A stretch of 32,735 nucleotides of DNA, taken from the NCBI RefSeq assembly GCF_013179805.1, contig NZ_SRRZ01000084.1:1-32735 (forward strand). The letters run 5' to 3'. Every line of letters begins with the position of its first letter. Within the stretch, counting starts at the first letter, position 1. Below are positions 25,138-32,670 of the stretch, in pieces. The stretch is from Microcoleus asticus IPMA8. Lineage in GTDB: Bacteria > Cyanobacteriota > Cyanobacteriia > Cyanobacteriales > Microcoleaceae. The position numbers and the translations under genes were made by a program. A model generated the notes under the pieces. The model had not been told where the DNA came from. It saw nothing but the letters and a program-made list of their open reading frames with translations, and did no database searches.

Positions 25138-26874
25138 TTAAAACAAAAAGTACCGTTGAGCCATTGGCAAAACTGTTGCCGGTTCGCAAGTTAACAATTC
25201 CCCATCCGCCCTGACTTCATAAGTTTCAGGATCGACTTCCATTTGTGGCAAATAATCGTTGAGTTTCATATCTCTTTTACTAATTTGCCGCGTGCCGGAA
25301 ACTGCTACAGTTGGCTTTTGTAAACCGAGCTGTGCGGCAATATCTCGATCGCGCGCAGCTTGGGAAACGAACGTCAGACAAGTCGCCCCAATCGCACCGC
25401 CAAAACTGCCAAACATCGGCCTCATATGCACCGGTTGCGGCGTGGGAATGCTGGCGTTAGCATCTCCCATCTGCCCGTAGGCGATCGCCCCTCCTTTAAT
25501 TACCAGTTCCGGTTTCACCCCAAAAAAAGCCGATCGCCACAAACACAAATCCGCCAATTTTCCCTCTTCCACCGAACCGACATACTGACTAATTCCGTGA
25601 GTAATCGCCGGATTAATTGTATATTTTGCAATGTACCGCTTCACCCGAAAATTGTCGTTAATCCCCTCTGTTTCCCCCCCTTGGTAAGGGGGGGTTAGGG
25701 GGGATAAATTTCCCCGCTGCACTTTCATTTTATGAGCCGTTTGCCAAGTCCGAATAATCACTTCTCCAACTCTTCCCATCGCCTGCGAGTCAGAAGAAAT
25801 CATACTAAACGCACCTAAATCGTGCAAAATATCCTCAGCAGCAATAGTTTCCCTTCTAATTCTCGACTCAGCAAAAGCGACATCTTCAGGAATGCCCCGA
25901 TCTAAATGGTGGCAAACCATCAACATATCTAAATGTTCTTCTAAAGTATTGACAGTGTAAGGGCGAGTCGGGTTAGTTGACGAAGGCAAAACATTAGCTT
26001 GACCGCAGACTTTAATAATATCCGGTGCGTGTCCGCCGCCAGCACCTTCGGTGTGGTAAGTGTGAATGGCGCGATTTTTAAATGCGGCAATTGTGGCTTC
26101 TACAAATCCCGCTTCATTGAGAGTGTCGGTGTGAATTGCAACTTGCACATCGTACTCGTCAGCTACACTCAAACAAGTGTCAATTGTTGCTGGCGTAGTT
26201 CCCCAATCTTCGTGGAGTTTCAAACCCATTGCACCGGCAAAAACTTGTTCGACTAATCCTTGAGGTTGACTGCTATTTCCTTTACCTAAAAATCCTAGAT
26301 TTACTGGGAAAGCGTCGGCTGCTTGCAGCATCCTGTACATATGCCAAGGCCCGGGAGTGCAAGTAGTCGCGTTTGTACCCGTTGCAGGGCCAGTGCCGCC
26401 GCCGATCATTGTAGTGATGCCGGAGGCGATCGCCACTTCTATTTGTTGCGGGCAAATAAAGTGAATGTGACTGTCAATTCCCCCCGCCGTAAGAATCATC
26501 CCTTCACCAGCAATTACTTCTGTACCGGGTCCGATAATAATATCTACCCTATCTTGAATGTAAGGATTTCCGGCTTTACCAATTTTGTAAATTTTCCCGT
26601 CTTTAATACCGACATCTGCTTTAACAATTCCCCACCAGTCTAATATTAAAGCATTAGTAATTACAGTGTCAACTGCACCGTCCGCATTAGAAATAGGCGA
26701 CTGTCCCATGCCGTCGCGAATGACTTTGCCGCCGCCAAATTTAACTTCATCCCCGTAGGTTGTGAAGTCTTTTTCAACTTCTATGAATAATTCTGTATCG
26801 GCTAATCGGACGCGATCGCCTGTAGTCGGTCCGAAAGTTTCCGCGTAAGCGCGGCGATCCATTCTGTAACTCAT
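25138..26874 (-). CDS. ureC: Urease subunit alpha
   Basis: A 578-residue catalytic subunit of the nickel urease (urea to ammonia and carbamate). Nickel ligands are all visible: His136 and His138 in GGIDSHIHFI, the carbamylated Lys219 in GLKLHEDWG, His248 in VAIHTDTLNEAGF, His274 in HTYHTEGAGGGHAPD and Asp362 in SSDSQAMGRVGE; the catalytic histidine is in MVCHHLD (His322). Start ATG 26874 has AGGAG 6 bases upstream and gives the canonical MSYRMDRRAYAETFGPT; the frame upstream is merely open. The protein is about 9 residues longer than usual because residues 389-405 contain NLSPLTPPYQGGE, encoded by a palindromic repeat. A GT61 gene separates it from ureB. ureE, ureF and ureG are not in this window. 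Confidence 0.97.
   Translation of the reverse strand: MSYRMDRRAYAETFGPTTGDRVRLADTELFIEVEKDFTTYGDEVKFGGGKVIRDGMGQSPISNADGAVDTVITNALILDWWGIVKADVGIKDGKIYKIGKAGNPYIQDRVDIIIGPGTEVIAGEGMILTAGGIDSHIHFICPQQIEVAIASGITTMIGGGTGPATGTNATTCTPGPWHMYRMLQAADAFPVNLGFLGKGNSSQPQGLVEQVFAGAMGLKLHEDWGTTPATIDTCLSVADEYDVQVAIHTDTLNEAGFVEATIAAFKNRAIHTYHTEGAGGGHAPDIIKVCGQANVLPSSTNPTRPYTVNTLEEHLDMLMVCHHLDRGIPEDVAFAESRIRRETIAAEDILHDLGAFSMISSDSQAMGRVGEVIIRTWQTAHKMKVQRGNLSPLTPPYQGGETEGINDNFRVKRYIAKYTINPAITHGISQYVGSVEEGKLADLCLWRSAFFGVKPELVIKGGAIAYGQMGDANASIPTPQPVHMRPMFGSFGGAIGATCLTFVSQAARDRDIAAQLGLQKPTVAVSGTRQISKRDMKLNDYLPQMEVDPETYEVRADGELLTCEPATVLPMAQRYFLF
25674..25704. repeat. C/G-rich palindromic repeat inserted in ureC
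   Basis: CCCCCCC, TTGGTAA, GGGGGGG (25674-25694), followed by TTAGGGGGGA. This is the form of a very common dispersed intergenic palindrome in cyanobacteria. Here it lies in frame inside ureC and on the coding strand yields LSPLTPPYQGG, the peptide this repeat typically encodes. Confidence 0.8.
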
Positions 26875-27053
26875 GCTCGCTCCTAATATTAATAAATCTT
26901 TAGTTAGCAGTTGAGACCCACTTGAATTATAGTATGTAACAAGTTCCTCAATCTGAAACCGTAAAAAAAAATATAACATTAGGCAAGCTTTAAAACCCCG
27001 ATAGGCATCAATTATTGCCAAGCGAAAATCGCAAATGCTATGAAGGAGCAAAT

Positions 27054-28181
27054 TTACTCCAACATTTTCTGGATTTCCCTTTTAAAAATATCCACATCTA
27101 CCGTCATATCCATGCCAATTAAACTCCAATCTTCCGCTACCTTGTTGTCATCAACCATACGAAAGTATTCTAATCCCAATAGCTGGCAAATGTAATAGAA
27201 ATATGGCGGAGTGTACCCTCCATAAAAGCATTCCAATACTTTCGTTCCCGGCTGACACCACAGCAAATTTGTAAAACCAGCCCCGTGAGGGCCGACAACC
27301 ACCGCCGCTTCTGCAAACAGACGAATTTGTTCATCAACAGTGCGCGAGATATCTTCCAAAATTTCAAAATCAAATTCTTTCAAAACCTCTCGCACTTGTA
27401 CTTCATTTTTAACCTGGCGCCGGCCGCTTCTAGACAGATAAAGCTTTCTATAAGGCTTTACCTTTTCCTGAAGAGCGAATTTTCTACGCAAAAGCTCTAT
27501 ATCGTAAGGACTGGGAAAATACCAGTCTTGATTGTTTCCCACCACCGCACTTTCTGCATGATATCCCGTATCTCTAGCCCGAGTGTCGATTAGGGAACTT
27601 TCAGGAATACCGAGTTTCGTCATAAAGCCCAACTCAAAATCTGTATGCCGTAAAGGATAACAAATTTTAGCTTCTTGCCAAATTTCCTTACCTAAAGCCT
27701 CCTCAATTCGACAAAGTTTAGCCAGCACAAAAATGACATAATCATAATAACTGCACCACAAATGCGACCAAGGAGCAACTACAAGCGGATAGGTAATTTG
27801 GTTGGGTTTGTAAGGCCATTCCAGAATGCCCGCACCGCTAATCCGAAAGTCCAAGTCTAAAAGCAACTTGTTATTCAGCAGCGTGTTGCCCGACGTACAA
27901 ATAGTTAGAGAGTTTATTTTTTCATTCCGGGAAATCTTCCACACATAATCAGGTTCAAAAGACACGGTTTTTTCCGTGGGGAAAAACCGAGAAGGCACGT
28001 TATTTACCGATGCTAATGCTGGTATATTGATGGGTTCATGCTGCTTTTTGTAAACGATGCTGTCATCTAACAATTTGATGCTGGTGCGTCGGTCTAACGG
28101 GGTTCTCCAGACACGCCTCGATGTTGCAAGCAAACTCTGCTTTAACATCTGTTTGATCTGGTCAACCAATTTTGGGTTCAT
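27054..28181 (-). CDS. GT61-type (DUF563) glycosyltransferase
   Basis: A 375-residue protein with the DUF563/GT61 hallmark VVVGPHGAGFTNLLWCQPGTKVLE (about 292-315) and the preceding KLYLSRSGRRQVKNE and ISRTVDEQIRLFAEA segments. Family members transfer sugars in capsule, exopolysaccharide or protein glycosylation; the donor and acceptor here are unknown. No membrane segment is obvious, so it would act in the cytoplasm. Start ATG 28181 is preferred to the overlapping GTG 28184; neither has a good Shine-Dalgarno. It lies between ureB and ureC, in the same direction, with 339 and 179 bases of non-coding DNA on its flanks, unlike a tight operon. It has no known urease role and looks like an insertion. 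Confidence 0.82.
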   Translation of the reverse strand: MNPKLVDQIKQMLKQSLLATSRRVWRTPLDRRTSIKLLDDSIVYKKQHEPINIPALASVNNVPSRFFPTEKTVSFEPDYVWKISRNEKINSLTICTSGNTLLNNKLLLDLDFRISGAGILEWPYKPNQITYPLVVAPWSHLWCSYYDYVIFVLAKLCRIEEALGKEIWQEAKICYPLRHTDFELGFMTKLGIPESSLIDTRARDTGYHAESAVVGNNQDWYFPSPYDIELLRRKFALQEKVKPYRKLYLSRSGRRQVKNEVQVREVLKEFDFEILEDISRTVDEQIRLFAEAAVVVGPHGAGFTNLLWCQPGTKVLECFYGGYTPPYFYYICQLLGLEYFRMVDDNKVAEDWSLIGMDMTVDVDIFKREIQKMLE

Positions 28182-28520
28182 CACGCGCTTTGGCTGTATG
28201 TATTTGCAGTTTTAACAACCATTGTCGATCGCCAACTGCCGATTTTAACTCGCTCAAAAGTCTGAGATTGAACTAACAAAAGAAAGCCAGAACGGACTTA
28301 TACAGAAGGCAGAGAAAAAGCTTTGAGATTGCTTTGCCACTCTCCATGCGTAGGGCTGGAAGCGATACCATTTTCGATTGCGGATTGGGGATTGGGGATT
28401 GCTGATCGCTATCATGGTGTGGATCTTGCCTACAGTTGCATTATTTTTTGAAACTGGTATGACTTTTAAGTTAAAAAGTTCCAAATTCAAAATTCAACAA
28501 TCGTGAACTACCTTCTGGCT
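28182..28520. other. Non-coding gap in the urease cluster, repeat-bearing
   Basis: There is no convincing gene between the GT61 gene and ureB. An open minus frame through 28254-28490 has no family-like sequence and crosses a heptamer repeat (28376-28403), so I treat it as chance. An AAATTCAAAATTCAAC tract occurs at 28483-28498. The size contrasts with the 33-base ureA-ureB gap. Confidence 0.5.
28376..28403. repeat. GATTGGG heptamer tandem repeat (STRR-like)
   Basis: Four heptamers in register: GATTGCG, GATTGGG, GATTGGG, GATTGCT. It lies in the gap separating ureB from the GT61 gene. Confidence 0.7.
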
Positions 28521-28838
28521 TCATACTTCAGCATCCAGATGACCGTCCACTTTTCCATTAAAGCCATAGACTTGACGGCTACCAACAAACGGTACTAATT
28601 GAACTTCCCTTTCATCTCCCGGCTCAAACCTGACTGCTGTACCTGCTGGGATATCCAACCGCATTCCTTTTGCTTGTTCTCGATTAAATTCTAAGGCTTC
28701 GTTTGCCTCATAAAAGTGATAGTGGGAACCGATTTGAATGGGTCTATCGCCCGTATTTGCTACCAGCATCCGCACCGTTGGGCGATCGGCATTTAATTCT
28801 ATTTGGCCTGCTGAAACAATCATTTCTCCCGGAATCAT
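28521..28838 (-). CDS. ureB: Urease subunit beta
   Basis: A 105-residue structural subunit of urease, matching the usual 100-106 residue bacterial form. Family features are MIPGEMIVSAGQIELN at the start, the VANTGDRPIQIGSHYHFYEAN block, AKGMRLDIPAGTAVRFEPG, and VPFVGSRQVYGFNGKVDG at the end. ATG 28838 has AGGAG 7 bases upstream on the coding strand. It follows ureA after 33 bases and is clearly co-transcribed with it. The next gene downstream is GT61 rather than ureC. Confidence 0.96.
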   Translation of the reverse strand: MIPGEMIVSAGQIELNADRPTVRMLVANTGDRPIQIGSHYHFYEANEALEFNREQAKGMRLDIPAGTAVRFEPGDEREVQLVPFVGSRQVYGFNGKVDGHLDAEV

Positions 28839-28871
28839 GTCTATCTCCTGCGAGTCTCTGCGGTTAAATAT

Positions 28872-29174
28872 TTAACGGATCGGATCGTGTACTGTCACCA
28901 ACTTAGTTCCGTCGGGAAACGTCGCCTCAACCTGCACTTCATGCACCATTTCTGGTATCCCTTCCATCACATCTTCCCGCGTCAGAAGAGTTGTCCCGTA
29001 ACTCATTAAATCTGCGACAGTGAGGCCATCTCTTGCTCCTTCTAAAATCGCGGCGGAAATGTAGGCTAGTGCTTCTGGATAGTTTAATTTTAAACCTCTT
29101 TGTTTCCGGCGCTCTGCTACCAGGGCGGCGGTAAAAATCAGCAGTTTGTCTTTTTCTTGGGGGGTGAGTTGCAT
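28872..29174 (-). CDS. ureA: Urease subunit gamma
   Basis: A 100-residue urease subunit of normal length. Landmarks are MQLTPQEKDKLLIFTAALVAERRKQRG, LNYPEALAYISAAILEGARDG, VADLMSYG, REDVMEGIPEMVHEVQVEATFPDGTKLVTVHDPIR. With UreB and UreC it builds the (ABC)3 enzyme. It lies 162 bases after ureD; ureB follows after 33 bases. No strong ribosome binding site precedes the ATG. Confidence 0.96.
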   Translation of the reverse strand: MQLTPQEKDKLLIFTAALVAERRKQRGLKLNYPEALAYISAAILEGARDGLTVADLMSYGTTLLTREDVMEGIPEMVHEVQVEATFPDGTKLVTVHDPIR

Positions 29175-29252
29175 TTTTATTCGGGTAAGGGCGATCGCAT
29201 TATTTGGTTATGATATCGTTTGCGGTTGTTTCTGAATGATTAAACCGCAAAA

Positions 29253-29270
29253 GGCGCAGAGGGCGCAGAG
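29253..29270. repeat. Direct GGCGCAGAG pair in the ureD-ureA gap
   Basis: Two adjacent GGCGCAGAG units follow ACCGCAAAA. This recalls a dispersed cyanobacterial repeat of the type ACCGCAGAGGCGCAGAGG. It explains part of the 162-base gap between ureD and ureA. Confidence 0.4.
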
Positions 29271-29336
29271 GAAGAGAAGAGAGAGATGAATAATCTAGTT
29301 AGGAGGGCAACTATACATTGAAACTCAAAGATCATC

Positions 29337-30212
29337 CTATTTTATCCAAACTCTGGGCAAACAGCAAGGGCGTTGTGAAAAAGACAACCGCAGCAACTGC
29401 CAAATGCTGACAAACCAGTCTCTAGCTGCGGTTGTGGATGTACCGCGATATCGGCACAGTAAACCGTTAGGAATACGAGTCACGCCGACGGTGGAATTAC
29501 CAGGATAAACTATTGCCTCACACGGCAAATCTCGCACTTTTTCCACGAGTTCTGTGGTTACGGGTTCGCCTACCCAAGCGAGGGTGGCAACTACCGGTTT
29601 TCCTCCGAAAGCGTGAGGACTTTCGAGAATTTTTTCTCCTCCTTTTAGCAATTGTCTGTCAATCCATAAAGGGCTGTTTTGTTGCCAAACTTCGGTGTGC
29701 GATCGCCATTCTCCAGACAAAAACTTTTCGCCCCTAGCACTGCGTCCAAACCTAGTAATTTCCCACAGTAAAATCCTCGCTGTTGGTGCTAATTCTACCC
29801 GTAAATTTTGCCGATATATTGCGCCGTCAAAAACTATTGTTTCTTGTGGCAGCCATTCTAAATTAGCACCGATATCTAGTTGAATGTCAATATTTTGTTG
29901 TGATTTTAGTCCGCTGCTGCGATAGATTTTACCAGCGGCGGCTGTGGTAATCAAGGCTTTGGCGTTGGGTTGGAGGTGAAAATGGCTGGAAAGTCGATCG
30001 CCCCCGACAACTCCCCCAGCCGTGTGCAAAATTACGCTGTGACAAACGTCTTTCCCTTCAGGATAAAAGGGGCGCTGCACCTTCAGCGGTGCTTGCATTT
30101 CATTGCGAATAATTTGAGTTTTGCCGTTGCGGTTGGCGTAGGTTAAATTCAGGTAGCCGTGCCATCCATTTTTAACATTATCTGTATTTTGTGCGATCGA
30201 AGTTTCAGTCAC
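29337..30212 (-). CDS. ureD: Urease accessory protein UreD
   Basis: The chaperone that, with UreF and UreG, delivers nickel to apo-urease. Family blocks are clear: QAPLKVQRPFYPEG, VILHTAGGVVGGDRLS, ALITTAAAGKIYRSSG, LEWLPQETIVFDGA, ITRFGRSARGEKF, SGEWRSHTEVW and, near the C-terminus, GLLCRYRGTST. Start choice is uncertain: GTG 30212 gives 291 residues and a homologue-like N-terminus just before WHGYLNLTYANR, while an in-frame TTG at 30257 would add 15 residues. No Shine-Dalgarno decides it. It is the first gene of the urease series, downstream of an NtcA-type promoter. Confidence 0.92.
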   Translation of the reverse strand: MTETSIAQNTDNVKNGWHGYLNLTYANRNGKTQIIRNEMQAPLKVQRPFYPEGKDVCHSVILHTAGGVVGGDRLSSHFHLQPNAKALITTAAAGKIYRSSGLKSQQNIDIQLDIGANLEWLPQETIVFDGAIYRQNLRVELAPTARILLWEITRFGRSARGEKFLSGEWRSHTEVWQQNSPLWIDRQLLKGGEKILESPHAFGGKPVVATLAWVGEPVTTELVEKVRDLPCEAIVYPGNSTVGVTRIPNGLLCRYRGTSTTAARDWFVSIWQLLRLSFSQRPCCLPRVWIK

Positions 30213-30283
30213 AGATTTTTGAAATTCAAAACATTCACTATCAAAAACATACCACAACTGCCGCGCAGCCCGGTTATTTTATA

Positions 30284-30302
30284 AATAATGATAATCGTTA
30301 TC
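30284..30302. promoter_or_regulatory. Fur/Zur-like box over the predicted ureD transcription start
   Basis: AATAATGATAATCGTTATC matches the classical Fur box (GATAATGATAATCATTATC) at 17 of 19 positions. The core TGATAAT-C-GTTATCT also resembles the 7-1-7 Zur palindrome described for Anabaena (TGATAATnATTATCA). It lies just downstream of the predicted ureD -10 box, where a repressor would block transcription, and about 115-130 bases upstream of fmdA. Confidence 0.6.
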
Positions 30303-30303
30303 T

Positions 30304-30345
30304 AAAATATTTTTCGGATCAGCACTGATTAGTATAACAATTTAC
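30304..30345 (-). promoter_or_regulatory. NtcA-activated promoter of the urease cluster
   Basis: An NtcA site GTA-N8-TAC lies at 30332-30345. On the minus strand it is followed after exactly 22 bases by TATTTT (complement of 30304-30309), fitting the TAN3T -10 box. This is the canonical arrangement for NtcA-activated promoters and points toward ureD. The predicted start lies near 30297, within the Fur/Zur-like box. The site is symmetrical, but no -10 box at proper spacing is seen on the fmdA side. Confidence 0.7.
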
Positions 30346-30415
30346 ATTTATCAAGCATCTGATCGGGGAAGATGCCGATACCATGTAAAAATTAGTAACT
30401 AGAGGAGTGCAGACT

Positions 30416-31591
30416 ATGCCTCAAGTTCTCTTCAAAGTTGATTTGACCAAACCGATGTCAGAACAGGAATTAGTCGGTCACAATCGCTGGCATCCAGATA
30501 TTCCAGCAGTAGTTTCCGTCAATCCCGGCGATGTATTTCGCATCGAGTGCAAAGACTGGACAGACGGACAAATTAAAAATGACGACAATCCCGACGACAT
30601 TCGCGATGTAGACTTAACAGTAGTTCACGTTTTGAGCGGGCCAATTTACGTTAACGGCGCGCAACCAGGGGATATTTTAGTAGTCGATATCCTCGATATC
30701 GGGGCTTTGCAAGGGGACGAATGGGGTTTTACGGGAATTTTTGCTAAAGAAAACGGTGGCGGTTTTTTGACAGAACATTTTCCGACTGCTGCTAAAGCAA
30801 TTTGGGATTTCCAGGGAATTTATACCGCTTCCAGACACATACCAAAAGTGCGGTTTGCCGGGATTACTCATCCGGGTTTAATCGGCTGCGCGCCTTCTCA
30901 GGAATTGTTGAATAAATGGAACAAACGGGAAGCGGAATTAGTAGCCACAAATCCCGACAGAGTGCCGCCTTTAGCAGAACTGCCGAACCCCAAAAATGCA
31001 ATTTTGGGGTCGCTGAAAGGGGCAGAATTCGAGCGAGTTGCGGCGGAAGCGGCGCGCACTGTTCCTCCCCGGGAACACGGCGGCAATTGCGATATTAAAA
31101 ACCTGTCGCGCGGTTCGAGAATTTACTTCCCGGTTTATGTCGAAGGCGCGAAACTTTCGATGGGAGATATTCACTTTTCTCAAGGAGACGGGGAGATTTC
31201 ATTCTGCGGGGCAATTGAAATGTCGGGGTACATCGACCTCCACGTTGATATTATCAAAGGTGGCATGGATAAATACGCGATGATCAACCCGATTTTCAAA
31301 CCCGGGCCGGTGGAACCCCGCTATTCTGAGTACCTCGTTTTTGAAGGGATTTCTGTTGATGAATTTACAGGTCAGCAGTATTATATGGATGCCCACGTTG
31401 CTTATCGACGAGCTTGTTTGAATGCGATCGAATATTTGAAAAAGTTTGGTTTTACCGGAGAACAAGCGTATTTGCTATTAAGTTGTGCTCCGGTTGAGGG
31501 TCGCATCAGTGGCATTGTGGATATTCCCAATGCTTGCTGCACTATTGCTTTACCGACAGAAATTTTCCAGATGGATATTCTGCCGTCTTAA
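30416..31591 (+). CDS. fmdA: Formamidase (acetamidase/formamidase family)
   Basis: A 391-residue amidase hydrolysing formamide (perhaps also short amides) to formate and ammonium. Family landmarks are LVGHNRWHPDIPAVVSVNPGD near the N-terminus, ECKDWTDGQI, VHVLSGPIYVNGAQPGDILVVDI, REHGGNCDIKNLSRGSRIYFPV, VEGAKLSMGDIHFSQGDGEISFCGAIE and, near the end, LLSCAPVEGRISGIVDIPNACCTIALP. Length suits formamidase. Start ATG 30416 has AGAGGAG 8 bases upstream; the GTG at 30407 overlaps that ribosome binding site and is discarded. It is divergent from the urease series and precedes an FmdB-type gene, so the neighbourhood is devoted to organic nitrogen use. Confidence 0.95.
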   Translation: MPQVLFKVDLTKPMSEQELVGHNRWHPDIPAVVSVNPGDVFRIECKDWTDGQIKNDDNPDDIRDVDLTVVHVLSGPIYVNGAQPGDILVVDILDIGALQGDEWGFTGIFAKENGGGFLTEHFPTAAKAIWDFQGIYTASRHIPKVRFAGITHPGLIGCAPSQELLNKWNKREAELVATNPDRVPPLAELPNPKNAILGSLKGAEFERVAAEAARTVPPREHGGNCDIKNLSRGSRIYFPVYVEGAKLSMGDIHFSQGDGEISFCGAIEMSGYIDLHVDIIKGGMDKYAMINPIFKPGPVEPRYSEYLVFEGISVDEFTGQQYYMDAHVAYRRACLNAIEYLKKFGFTGEQAYLLLSCAPVEGRISGIVDIPNACCTIALPTEIFQMDILPS

Positions 31592-31595
31592 TTAC

Positions 31596-31687
31596 AGGAT
31601 TTACGCACAGACTAGCTTTTGTAGGGTGCGCCGAAGTGCACCTTACCCTCACAAATAGTCTAAAAATTGCTTTCTTGCGTAAGCCCT
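31596..31687. repeat. MITE-like repeat, second copy
   Basis: AGGATTTACGCA at the left is imperfectly inverted as TTGCGTAAGCCCT at the right. The interior has TAGGGTGCG and GTGCACCTTAC, the same order of blocks as at 8131-8212. It lies in the fmdA-fmdB gap. Confidence 0.5.
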
Positions 31688-31693
31688 CAATTA

Positions 31694-31720
31694 GTAGGGC
31701 GGGTGCTGCCCGCAGCCTAC
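31694..31720. repeat. GTAGG...CCTAC nested hairpin
   Basis: The outer stem GTAGG/CCTAC encloses the inner stem GCGGG/CCCGC. No T-run follows, so read-through into fmdB at 31755 is likely. It may be a dispersed palindrome. Confidence 0.45.
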
Positions 31721-31754
31721 TCCTTGCGTCCCAAACCTACAATCAAAAATTGAT

Positions 31755-32018
31755 ATGCCTCTTTACGATTTTAAGTGTGAAAATTGCGGCATTTTTGATA
31801 AGTGGCGCCCTCTTGCAGAAGCAGATACACCGGTGCTTTGCCCGAGTTGCGAAACAGTTGCTAAACGCCTCTTTTCGCCGCCGATGATTCTAACTGGAAA
31901 GCTGCGGTTGAAAGGTCAAGAAAATCGGGAACCGCAGGTAGTTAAGCGTTCTGAGGAACCTAAACCGCAGCGGAATCGCGAACACCGAGGGGGACGACCT
32001 TGGATGATCGGTCACTGA
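31755..32018 (+). CDS. fmdB: FmdB-family zinc-ribbon protein
   Basis: An 87-residue protein with the FmdB N-terminal zinc ribbon: MPLYDFKCENCGIFDKW, then CPSC and KRLFSPP. Metal-binding cysteines are 8, 11, 29 and 32. The C-terminal half is basic and low complexity (QENREPQVVKRSEEPKPQRN), perhaps nucleic-acid-binding. FmdB was named as a regulator of formamidase/amidase genes in Methylophilus. Its location 163 bases after fmdA on the same strand fits that link, but the cyanobacterial role is inferred. ATG 31755 starts the family's usual MPLYxF sequence. Confidence 0.88.
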   Translation: MPLYDFKCENCGIFDKWRPLAEADTPVLCPSCETVAKRLFSPPMILTGKLRLKGQENREPQVVKRSEEPKPQRNREHRGGRPWMIGH

Positions 32019-32033
32019 TCTAGTCCGACCGTC

Positions 32034-32057
32034 AGGCAGGGGTTTCAATCCCTGCCT
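32034..32057. terminator. Perfect 8-bp hairpin after fmdB
   Basis: AGGCAGGG and CCCTGCCT enclose the loop GTTTCAAT, 16 bases after the fmdB stop. There is no immediate T-run, so it may be a weak or factor-assisted terminator. Confidence 0.5.
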
Positions 32058-32457
32058 CGCAGCTCGCATTCGTCTAAAAAAGCAGCAAAAAAGGTCAAAA
32101 ACTATGCCACAATATTTAAAATATTTTGTACTTATTTTTTTGCTAAAATCACATAGTCATCAAGTGCATAATTGGAGCCATAATGTAACTAAAAGTGCTG
32201 GCGAAAAAGTGGACTGATAAATTCATTGAGAGGTAAACTTGCTCTAGCAAACTTTGGATAATTAGGATGGGATGTCCTCCTACCAATTGAACTTAAATAT
32301 TTATATTAAACTAATTTAAATTCCTGTTTATCAACTAATTGTTGTACTACACTTAGCTCCTATTGGCAATCATCAACTCGACGAACATTGTAGGGTATCA
32401 GCAAATTATTTTCTTGAATATTTAGCAAAGCGTAACCCGAATCATTCAGGCTGAATG
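32058..32457. other. Gene-free AT-rich stretch
   Basis: I find no credible ORF, RNA gene or clear repeat here. It probably consists of flanking DNA and decayed remains of the transposase whose readable part begins at 32458 on the minus strand. Confidence 0.4.
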
Positions 32458-32670
32458 CTTAAATGTCTCGGCACTTCTCTCTCCTAAAACGAACGCTAAA
32501 ATACCTGGGACTCGCTTGTTGACAGCCGTCCACAACCAAGCCTTATTTTTTTTGAGCGACAAAAGTTGGAAGTTAATCTAACCCGTGCTACTTCGGGAAT
32601 TTCTTCATAATCCCGAGCATCAGGTAAAGAAAAGCCCACTTGTTCAATACTCCGGACAGTTTTTAAGCAG
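32458..32670 (-). pseudogene. Second IS1-family transposase relic
   Basis: On the minus strand one frame reads TVRSIEQVGFSLPDARDYEE, then IPEVARV (from about 32670), resembling the N-terminal-middle part of cyanobacterial IS1-type transposases. After a frameshift around 32560 another frame reads KKNKAWLWTAVNKRVPGILA, then FVLGERSAETFK, the catalytic-domain segment. It then runs into unrelated sequence and a stop. The DELxxF motif expected between the two parts is missing, and both ends are lost. It differs in sequence from the 10944-11733 element, so it came from a separate insertion. Confidence 0.7.

Noticed and set aside
26875..27051. Longer urease alpha start upstream of 26874
   Set aside because: The extra residues have no urease similarity, while 26874 has a good Shine-Dalgarno and the canonical MSYRMDRRAYAETFGPT start.
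28254..28490. 78-residue minus-strand frame between the GT61 gene and ureB
   Set aside because: It crosses a GATTGGG heptamer tract, has no recognisable fold or ribosome binding site and reads like translated repeat DNA.
30332..30384. NtcA-activated promoter for fmdA from the same site
   Set aside because: The only TAN3T-like box before fmdA (30379-30384) is 33 bases from the NtcA site, too far for the usual 20-24 spacing; only the ureD side fits.
32040..32060. GTTTCAATCCCTGCC, which resembles a CRISPR repeat
   Set aside because: It occurs once, without spaced copies or cas genes, and is fully explained as the loop and arm of a hairpin after fmdB.
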